Below, piece after piece: positions 58,822 to 64,000 of a DNA stretch of 64,000 nucleotides. Numbering within the stretch: position 1 is the first letter of the stretch; the number at the start of each line of letters is the position of its first letter. Below the pieces are notes generated by a model. The model ran no database searches, was not told where the DNA came from, and saw only the letters and a list, made by a program, of their open reading frames with translations. The stretch is from JANWXR01 sp964608265 (GTDB lineage Bacteria; Chloroflexota; Anaerolineae; Anaerolineales; UBA6663). A program made the position numbers and the translations under genes. The stretch lies in NCBI GenBank assembly GCA_964608265.1, contig CAZSNP010000014.1, positions 16,773-80,772 on the forward strand. The letters run 5' to 3'.

Positions 58822-61365
58822 ATGAAAATCCCACTGAGTTGGATCAAAGACTTCGTTGACTTCGACGAGACGCCCGAGGCGATTGCGTATGCGTTGACCT
58901 TCGGCGGGCTGGAAGTGGAGGAGATCGAGTACGTCGGCCTCGCGCTGCCGGCGAGCGGCGGCAAGCAGGAGTTCAAAACCCACGGCCTCGGGTGGGATCG
59001 CGAGAAGGTCGTGACCGCGCAAATCCTCGAGGTGCTGCCGCACCCCAACGCCGACCGGCTGACGTTGTTGCGATTGGATGATGGAAGTGGGAAAGAGCAG
59101 ATTGTGCTGACCGGCGCGCCGAATCTGTTCCCATACAAAGGCGCCGGCCCGCTGCCCAAACCGATCAGGGTCGCCTACGCGCGCGAGGGCGCGGTGCTCT
59201 ACGACGGGCACAAGCCGGGCCGCGAGTTGATGACGCTCAAGCGCGCCAAAATCCGCGGCGTCGAGTCGTACTCGATGGTGTGCTCCGAAAAAGAGCTGGG
59301 GATCAGCGACGAGCACGAGGGCATCATCGTGCTGGACGACGATGCGCCGGTCGGCGTGCCGCTGGCGGACTATCTCGGCGATGTGGTCTTCACCATCAAG
59401 ACCAACCCCAACATGGCCCGCAACATCAACGTGTACGGCGTCGCCCGCGAGATCGCCGCCCTGCTCGGCAAGCCGCTGCGCGACCCCTCGTACGCCATCA
59501 CCGCCGGCGGGCCGGCCATCGCCGGGCAGGTGAACATCCGCATCACCAATCCCGTCCTCAACCCGCGCTTTGTCGCCGCGCTCATCAAAGGCGTGACGAT
59601 TTCAGCCAGCCCGTATCACGTGCAGCGCCGGCTGCGTTTGTGCGGGGTGCGGCCCATCAACAACATCGTGGATGCCACCAATTACGTGATGCTCGAACTC
59701 GGCCAGCCGCTGCACGCTTTCGATTACGATGCGCTCGTGCGGCGCGCGGGCGGCAGAGCGCCGACCATCATCACCCGCACGGCGCGGCCCGGCGAAACGC
59801 TGCGCACGCTCGACGGGGTGGAGCGCCAGCTCGACGACTTCACCATCCTCGTGTGTGATGAGGCCGGCGCGCTCGGGCTGGGCGGGGTGATGGGCGGCGC
59901 GGAGACCGAGGTGAGCGACTCCACGACGAGTGTGCTGCTCGAAGGCGCGGCGTGGGAGTTCATCAACATCCGCCGCACGCTGCAAGCGCAGAAGCTGTCG
60001 TCGGAGGCCGGTTACCGGTTCTCGCGCGGCGTGCACCCGGCCATGACCGTGCGCGGAGTCTCGCGCGGCATCGAGTGCATGCGGCAATGGGCGGGCGGCG
60101 TCATCGCCCAGGGGTTGGTGGATGAATACGCGAAGCCCGCGCCCGTCGTCATGGTGGAATTGCCGCTGGGCGAAGTGAAGCGCATTTTGGGTATTGAGCT
60201 GGCTGTAGATGAGGTCAAGCGTATCCTTGAGTCATTGCAGTTCGCCGTCACGTATCACGCAACACGTTTCACGTTTCACGTTTCCGTGCCCGACCATCGC
60301 CTCGACATCGGCGCGGGCGTCGTCGGGCAGGCCGACCTCATCGAGGAGATCGCCCGCATCTACGGCTATGCCCGCATCCCCGAGACGCAGCTCGCCGACG
60401 CCCTCCCGCCGCAGCGCCGCAACCGCTCGCTCGAACTGGAGGAGCTGGCGCGCGATGTGCTGGTGAACGCCGGGCTGCAGGAGGTGATGACGTACTCGCT
60501 CACCACGCCCGAGCGCGAGCGCCGCGCCTTCACACCGGGCACCGCGCCGGATGATCGCCCGTACGTCACGCTCGTCAACCCCATCAGCGCCGAGCGCGTG
60601 GCGATGCGCCACTCGCTGCTCGCCAGTGTGCTCGAGATCGCTGCTGCCAACAGCCGCCATCGCGACCGGCTGGCGTTGTTCGAGATCGCGCCGGTCTATC
60701 TGGTGGAGGAAGAGGCGACGCTGCCGAACGAGCCGCGCCGCTGCGCCATCGTCCTCACCGGCGCGCGCGAGCCGCTATCGTGGAAGGGTGGCGATCGCGC
60801 GCCGATGGACTTCTTCGATCTCAAGGGCGTGGTCGAGGCGCTAGTTGCGGGATTGCACATCGCCGACGTGACGTATGCGCCGGCGACGCACCCCACCTTC
60901 CTGCCGGGCCGCACCGCGCGGGTGCTTGTCAACGGCGAGACTGCCGGCTGGCTCGGTGAGCTGCATCCCGCCGTGCGCGAGCAGTACGATCTGCCCGCGC
61001 AGCCGGTGCTCGCGGCTGATCTCGATTTTGAAAAACTGCTGGCGCAGGTGGATGAGTCATACGCCGTCAGCCCGGTGCCCGAGTTCCCGCCGGTGAAGGA
61101 GGATTTGGCGGTGATTGTGGACGAGGCCGTTCCCGCCGACCGGGTGGAGGCCGTCATCCGCGCCTCGGGCGGCGCACTGCTGGCGGGCCTGACTCTCTTC
61201 GACGTCTATCGCGGCGAGCAGATCGGCGCGGGCAAGAAGAGCCTGGCGTACTCGCTGACTTATCAAGCCCCCGACCGCACCCTCACCGACGCCGAGGTGG
61301 CGAAGCTGCGTGGCAGGATTGTGAAGCGCTTGCAGGAGGAGTTAGGCGCGACGTTGCGAGGATGA
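58822..61365 (+). CDS. pheT: Phenylalanine-tRNA ligase beta subunit
   Basis: 847 residues from the ATG at 58822 (MKIPLSWIKDFVD). Domain order: N-terminal fold, tRNA-binding (OB) domain (VVTAQILEVLPHPNADRLTLLRLD), B3/B4 editing domains (NIVDATNYVMLELGQPLHAFDYD, GVMGGAETEVSDSTTSVLLEGA), B5, core-like domain, and a C-terminal FDX-ACB domain (VSPVPEFPPVKEDLAVIVDE). In the B5 region, codons at 60248-60284 are composed of CACGTTTCACG words, where a variable loop sits in relatives, giving TYHATRFTFHVSVP before the conserved DHRLDI. The frame is kept and the length is close to normal, so the protein should be functional. Confidence 0.95.
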   Translation: MKIPLSWIKDFVDFDETPEAIAYALTFGGLEVEEIEYVGLALPASGGKQEFKTHGLGWDREKVVTAQILEVLPHPNADRLTLLRLDDGSGKEQIVLTGAPNLFPYKGAGPLPKPIRVAYAREGAVLYDGHKPGRELMTLKRAKIRGVESYSMVCSEKELGISDEHEGIIVLDDDAPVGVPLADYLGDVVFTIKTNPNMARNINVYGVAREIAALLGKPLRDPSYAITAGGPAIAGQVNIRITNPVLNPRFVAALIKGVTISASPYHVQRRLRLCGVRPINNIVDATNYVMLELGQPLHAFDYDALVRRAGGRAPTIITRTARPGETLRTLDGVERQLDDFTILVCDEAGALGLGGVMGGAETEVSDSTTSVLLEGAAWEFINIRRTLQAQKLSSEAGYRFSRGVHPAMTVRGVSRGIECMRQWAGGVIAQGLVDEYAKPAPVVMVELPLGEVKRILGIELAVDEVKRILESLQFAVTYHATRFTFHVSVPDHRLDIGAGVVGQADLIEEIARIYGYARIPETQLADALPPQRRNRSLELEELARDVLVNAGLQEVMTYSLTTPERERRAFTPGTAPDDRPYVTLVNPISAERVAMRHSLLASVLEIAAANSRHRDRLALFEIAPVYLVEEEATLPNEPRRCAIVLTGAREPLSWKGGDRAPMDFFDLKGVVEALVAGLHIADVTYAPATHPTFLPGRTARVLVNGETAGWLGELHPAVREQYDLPAQPVLAADLDFEKLLAQVDESYAVSPVPEFPPVKEDLAVIVDEAVPADRVEAVIRASGGALLAGLTLFDVYRGEQIGAGKKSLAYSLTYQAPDRTLTDAEVAKLRGRIVKRLQEELGATLRG
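60248..60284. repeat. CACGTATCACGCAACACGTTTCACG repeat within pheT
   Basis: Five CACG(T/C) words in tandem, matching the intergenic repeat type seen at 2883-2911 and near 35905-35935, but here inside an essential gene and in frame. Confidence 0.6.
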
Positions 61366-61425
61366 AGACAAATCTATATCGCCTCAAATGCACAATCAAT
61401 CCAGAGGCACACGATTGCGAGGAGA

Positions 61426-61806
61426 TCAAATCTTTTTGATACCCTCATCTTTTTCTTGCGGACGACGAGTGAAATCTTTTGGACTCGGAAACAGGTCGGG
61501 GTTATTCCTTACAAACTCCGGGTCAGGTGTAAATTCGTAGCTGAAGTTCAGATACGTGTTAAGGGGATCATAGCGCTCCAAAAAAATCTTTAGTGGGATG
61601 ATCGACTTCTCATGATGAATCGGTTCAGCCCACTCGAGCATGGCATTGACGGCTCGCTTTTGCAAGTCGGCAAGCAAATACCCCATCGGGTGGAGTTTCC
61701 CGTCGTCTCCCATAGATTGGAATCGTGGATCATCTTTCTCGAATGGGGTAATCGTCACTTTTACCTGACCAGGGATTTTTGTGTAGTCAACAGGTTGCTG
61801 TGCCAT
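61426..61806 (-). CDS. Small cytosolic protein of the ten-Cys island
   Basis: 126 residues, no signal peptide or membrane segment, mostly polar with many Pro, Asp and Phe. Readable segments: KVTITPFEKDDPRFQSMGDDGKL, LADLQKRAVNAMLEWAEPIHHEK, YLNFSYEFTPDPEFVRNNPD. No family recognised. It follows the ten-Cys Tat peptide gene by 19 bp on the same strand and is thus probably in its operon; it could be an immunity, maturation or chaperone protein, but nothing in the sequence decides this. Confidence 0.65.
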   Translation of the reverse strand: MAQQPVDYTKIPGQVKVTITPFEKDDPRFQSMGDDGKLHPMGYLLADLQKRAVNAMLEWAEPIHHEKSIIPLKIFLERYDPLNTYLNFSYEFTPDPEFVRNNPDLFPSPKDFTRRPQEKDEGIKKI

Positions 61807-61825
61807 GCGTCTCTCCCAAGTCTCA

Positions 61826-62110
61826 TTAGCAGGGGCCTGAACACCCCTGACCGGTATCGAAATAATTCACATTACAAAACAGGCCGGTGAAAAGATCGAA
61901 GCACGGCTTGCAGTCATGCCAAGTGCATGTGGGTCCACCACCTCCGGAGCCACAAGCTAAACATTGCCTGCCATAGTTGCCCTGGCAGTACACCCAATGA
62001 CAAGATTGGTGATGTGCCTGAACCGTTGGCGATCGGCCTAGCATGACTAAGACGGCGGCAGCAATGCTTGATGCAATGTGCTTTAGAAACGGCCGGCGAG
62101 TAAGTTTCAT
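61826..62110 (-). CDS. Tat-exported ten-cysteine small protein
   Basis: 94 residues. A twin-arginine signal (KLTRRPFLKHI followed by ASSIAAAVLVMLG, cleavage near VQA-HH) leads a mature part of about 60 residues with ten Cys: spaced as SC, YC, QC, AC, TC, DC, PC, FC, GC and terminal PC. A Gly run (GSGGGG) splits the Cys set into 4+6. Export by Tat suggests folding, disulfide or metal binding in the cytosol before export. No family is recognised; the number and compactness of cysteines recall knotted antimicrobial or toxin-like peptides, but it might be a metal-binding protein. Confidence 0.7.
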   Translation of the reverse strand: MKLTRRPFLKHIASSIAAAVLVMLGRSPTVQAHHQSCHWVYCQGNYGRQCLACGSGGGGPTCTWHDCKPCFDLFTGLFCNVNYFDTGQGCSGPC

Positions 62111-62230
62111 TGCAAAATCAACCTCGGCCTTCTGACGAAGGCTAATAGAGTGGTCAAATGTTGCACCGCTTTGGGATCAAAAACATCCTAATTGATTACT
62201 AGCATCTTCGCAATGATGCATTGCACTCAA

Positions 62231-62398
62231 TCATCCGTTCTGTTTCAGCGGCACCCACCCCAGCCGCCGCCCGCGCCGCACGGCCTCGCGCCGCTCGTGT
62301 ACGTCCAGCTTCTCCAAAATATGTTGCGAATGATTGCGGGCGGTGGCGACGCTGATGGTCAAAGCCCGCGCGATTTCTTTTGTGATGTGCTTTGTCAC
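62231..62398 (-). pseudogene. LuxR-type HTH remnant (3' end only)
   Basis: About 55 codons read TKEIARALTISVATARNH and HILEKLDVHERREAV, the C-terminal helix-turn-helix of LuxR/NarL regulators. The 5' part is absent: the frame upstream runs over the membrane-protein gene. This fragment is much richer in GC than both neighbours, so it is likely an old chromosomal gene cut by arrival of the island. Confidence 0.7.
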
Positions 62399-62739
62399 TG
62401 GGACTTGAGCCAGCGACGGCGGCGAATAAACCACACTACAAGGAATCCCGTTCCACCGATGATAATGAGTGGTAAGGTTACTTCTCCCGTTCCAGGTATG
62501 TCGAGAAAATAAAGTGAAAGCAACAAACCGGTGGTTATAGCCACAACTGCAAAAGCTTTCTTGAAGGACGCCTGGCGAGTTGCCCAGGTTAACGAGATAA
62601 TGTACAAGCCTAATGCGACAGCACTCAATAAAATAGGGCCAGCCAGTGACCAGGGCACACCGAAGTAGGCCCATAGCATCGCCGCCAAAGTCAACAGCGT
62701 AACTGCAGCCAATATGAGAAGCAATCTGATCGTTCGCAT
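62395..62739 (-). CDS. Four-helix membrane protein of the ten-Cys island
   Basis: About 114 residues from the ATG at 62739 (a GTG at 62748 is possible). Four hydrophobic segments: TIRLLLILAAVTLLTLAAML, SLAGPILLSAVALGLYIISL, AFAVVAITTGLLLSLYFL and VTLPLIIIGGTGFLVVWFI, ending in a basic tail RRRRWLKSQ. No family is recognised. It lies between the genes of two Tat-exported Cys-rich proteins. Small multi-helix membrane proteins often act as immunity proteins against co-encoded peptides, so that is a possible role. Confidence 0.6.
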   Translation of the reverse strand: MRTIRLLLILAAVTLLTLAAMLWAYFGVPWSLAGPILLSAVALGLYIISLTWATRQASFKKAFAVVAITTGLLLSLYFLDIPGTGEVTLPLIIIGGTGFLVVWFIRRRRWLKSQ

Positions 62740-62752
62740 AGGTTTCACCGAT

Positions 62753-62778
62753 CAGACCTGACAGGTCTTTGAAGGCCT
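62753..62778. repeat. CAGACCTGACAGG palindromic repeat
   Basis: CAGACCTG-A-CAGG pairs with CCTG-C-CAGGTCTG across a 4-nt core with one A/C mismatch. Same design as the element at 47053-47087. It separates the four-helix protein gene from the ten-Cys precursor gene and could weaken read-through. Confidence 0.6.
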
Positions 62779-62820
62779 GCCAGGTCTGGCTAAACAGTGG
62801 CGGGGTCTAATCAAATTATC

Positions 62821-63645
62821 CTAATGGCCGGCACACGCACCTTGTGGGCATCCATTGGTAGCGCAACAAACTCCAAGACTGACGGCAATTCCCGCGGCGG
62901 TGGCCGCTGCGACCACTGCTCCTGGACAGCAAACCGGGGCTGTCGGAGGAAATGGGCAACATGCTATAAATGCCGCAGTTGCTCCCACCGCCCCAAGCCA
63001 ATCATAAAAAAGGCCGCAACAGGGGTTGTGGTTCAGTGCCGCTTTAGCTCTTTTGTGGTGAAGCGTGTCCGAAGAATTCTTGTTAGGGAAGCCCAGTGGC
63101 AAGTATTGAGCCAACAACTTCAGTGAGTCAGGTGGGTTCTTGTGTGCGATGACTTGATCGCCATCAACAACATGCGCGGTGCCGTCACTTGTGATTACGA
63201 TTGGAATCTGAGTGCGAGATAGAGAATTTTGACCAGCGTGCTCGTAAATTGCCGATACGTATACAAGAATGGCTTCTTGCTGTTTTTCTTCGCTGAAATA
63301 CCATCTCCCTATTACGTCCGCAGTAAGAGATCCTTCATCCTCAGTAGCTGCCTTCATCTGACGTCCCAAAATAGTCCGAGGGATTTTTGCAAAACCCTTA
63401 GACTCGAGAAATTCGCGGAGATACTTATTATCCTTGCGTTTGGCTGCCTGAGTGGCAAGTTCGTTGATCCGCTTTGCAGGTAATGGTGAAACTGTGCCAG
63501 ACTCCAGAGCACTTGGACTGGCAGATTGTGCTAGTATCCCCTGCGCCTCCGGCACAAATTTCAGCATGCTCGCCAGCATGGTCGCTGTTGCTGTCTTGAA
63601 CATCCCGCTCAAGAAGTCTCGGCGTGACATATGTTTCTTGCTCAT
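62821..63645 (-). CDS. Tat-exported protein with C-terminal ten-Cys domain (halocin C8 precursor-like)
   Basis: 274 residues; the start at 63645 has a consensus AGGAGG site. A Tat signal (HMSRRDFLSGMFKTATATMLASML) is followed by a polar domain of about 160 residues (RINELATQAAKRKDNKYLREFLESKGF, ILVYVSAIYEHAG, IPIVITSDGTAHVVDG). The final 70 residues are hydrophobic, Ala/Gly-rich and hold ten Cys, eight as CC pairs (NPCCG, ACCP, VCCPG, VCCATNGCPQGACAGH). Tat signal, N-terminal domain and C-terminal ten-Cys module are the layout of the halocin C8 precursor, in which the N-terminal part gives immunity and the C-terminal peptide kills. I infer a similar secreted antimicrobial; direct homology needs a search. 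Confidence 0.7.
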   Translation of the reverse strand: MSKKHMSRRDFLSGMFKTATATMLASMLKFVPEAQGILAQSASPSALESGTVSPLPAKRINELATQAAKRKDNKYLREFLESKGFAKIPRTILGRQMKAATEDEGSLTADVIGRWYFSEEKQQEAILVYVSAIYEHAGQNSLSRTQIPIVITSDGTAHVVDGDQVIAHKNPPDSLKLLAQYLPLGFPNKNSSDTLHHKRAKAALNHNPCCGLFYDWLGAVGATAAFIACCPFPPTAPVCCPGAVVAAATAAGIAVSLGVCCATNGCPQGACAGH

Positions 63646-63661
63646 GGTAATTTCCTCCTGT

Positions 63662-63949
63662 TTATTGAGATTGCAAGCCGGCTTCCTCGGCTGGCTTTTG
63701 TCGCGTGAGCCACTGGAGCAACAGCGCGGCAATCAACACAACCAGCCATGCCAGTGTCAAGGTGCCTGCAAAAAGCAGATTGCTGTCTGCACTCCGAATG
63801 GACAACCAATTATCCAGCGACCAAGTGCCACTGCTCAACGTATAAATGGGCAGTAGCAAGCCCATTATAGCCGTTAAGAAAACTGTTTTGACTTTTGGTC
63901 CTGGCCGGCAAACAAGAATGGGTGTATCTCTTCGCGAAAGCTTTACCAA
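63662..63949 (-). CDS. Small membrane protein heading the ten-Cys operon
   Basis: 95 residues from a TTG at 63949, or 67 from the ATG at 63865. Two hydrophobic segments (VFLTAIMGLLLPIYTL and LLFAGTLTLAWLVVLIAALLLQWL) with a polar loop (WSLDNWLSIRSADSN) and a charged tail. A perfect TATAAT on the minus strand (63864-63869) overlaps the internal ATG, which leaves the start and promoter order uncertain. It lies 16 bp before the ten-Cys precursor gene, suggesting co-expression. No family recognised. Confidence 0.5.
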   Translation of the reverse strand: MVKLSRRDTPILVCRPGPKVKTVFLTAIMGLLLPIYTLSSGTWSLDNWLSIRSADSNLLFAGTLTLAWLVVLIAALLLQWLTRQKPAEEAGLQSQ

Positions 63950-63972
63950 ACCCCGCGAAGGAGGCTACACCC

Positions 63973-64000
63973 ATGAATATCAGAATACAGGTTTCGCGCC
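63973..64000 (+). CDS. Start of a plus-strand gene (3' truncated by window)
   Basis: ATG at 63973 with a strong GAAGGAGG site at 63956-63963 and nine visible codons (MNIRIQVSR). It runs off the window. Function cannot be told. It is divergent from the ten-Cys operon. Confidence 0.45.

Overview
The window reads as one continuous high-GC bacterial chromosome segment, most likely from an uncultured Chloroflexota (Anaerolineae-like) organism. The evidence is the mix of families: giant DUF11-repeat surface proteins ending in an IYLPLV-type tail, an ECF-like sigma factor / zinc-finger anti-sigma / TPR-CHAT / subtilase cluster, class III cyclase-AAA-TPR proteins, paired flippase-like proteins, a GT39 enzyme with Gly/Pro-rich inserts, and many dispersed 'word-like' palindromic intergenic repeats. 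This assignment is inference; no rRNA gene is present. No transposase, integrase, CRISPR array or rRNA was seen. One tRNA (Ser, anticodon CGA) and one T-box riboswitch are present.

Layout. 1-3.9 kb: housekeeping genes (methyltransferase end, acyltransferase, zinc-ribbon protein, BtpA/SgcQ, sulfurtransferase, tRNA-Ser). 4.1-14.6 kb: a DUF11 surface-protein locus split into a 5' part with signal peptide and a 3' part with the C-terminal end. Between the two lies a lower-GC, opposite-strand cassette with an ABC ATPase, three permease genes (one frameshifted in a run of nine A) and a small secreted protein. 14.6-21 kb: membrane-anchored subtilase, TPR-CHAT protease, double zinc-finger anti-sigma and sigma factor, all on the minus strand and ending at a strong terminator. 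21-25.7 kb: DNA methyltransferase, aminotransferase carrying an in-frame palindromic insert, lipoprotein, endonuclease IV. 25.7-31.7 kb: a lower-GC island bounded by a perfect 131-bp direct repeat of the endonuclease IV 5' end. It encodes a GntR regulator, a peptide-type ABC importer without ATPases, and an N-acetylneuraminate lyase, so it is probably a sialic-acid uptake and catabolism island.

31.7-36.3 kb: MoxR / DUF58 / DUF4129 membrane module plus a Trypco1-like protein. 36.4-43 kb: dienelactone hydrolase, LipB, an epimerase, a TMEM175-like channel, a form II CoxL-like molybdoenzyme and a secreted protein. 43-57.4 kb: cyclase-AAA-TPR protein, TlpA-like thioredoxin, two flippase-like proteins, GT39, RecF, HtrA, CbpA-like DnaJ, and a pseudo-receiver/GAF protein translationally coupled to a REC-PAS-histidine kinase. 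57.4-61.4 kb: promoter, Phe T-box, pheS, pheT. 61.4-64 kb: a second low-GC island on the minus strand with two Tat-exported, ten-cysteine polypeptides (one with halocin C8 precursor architecture), two small membrane proteins, a small cytosolic protein and a LuxR remnant.

The most promising undescribed biology is the terminal ten-Cys Tat-peptide island, the sigma/CHAT/subtilase cluster, the ABC/secreted-protein cassette that divides the DUF11 locus, and the 131-bp-repeat-bounded sialic-acid island. Separately, several families of short palindromic repeats lie between genes and, in at least one case, inside an open reading frame without breaking it.
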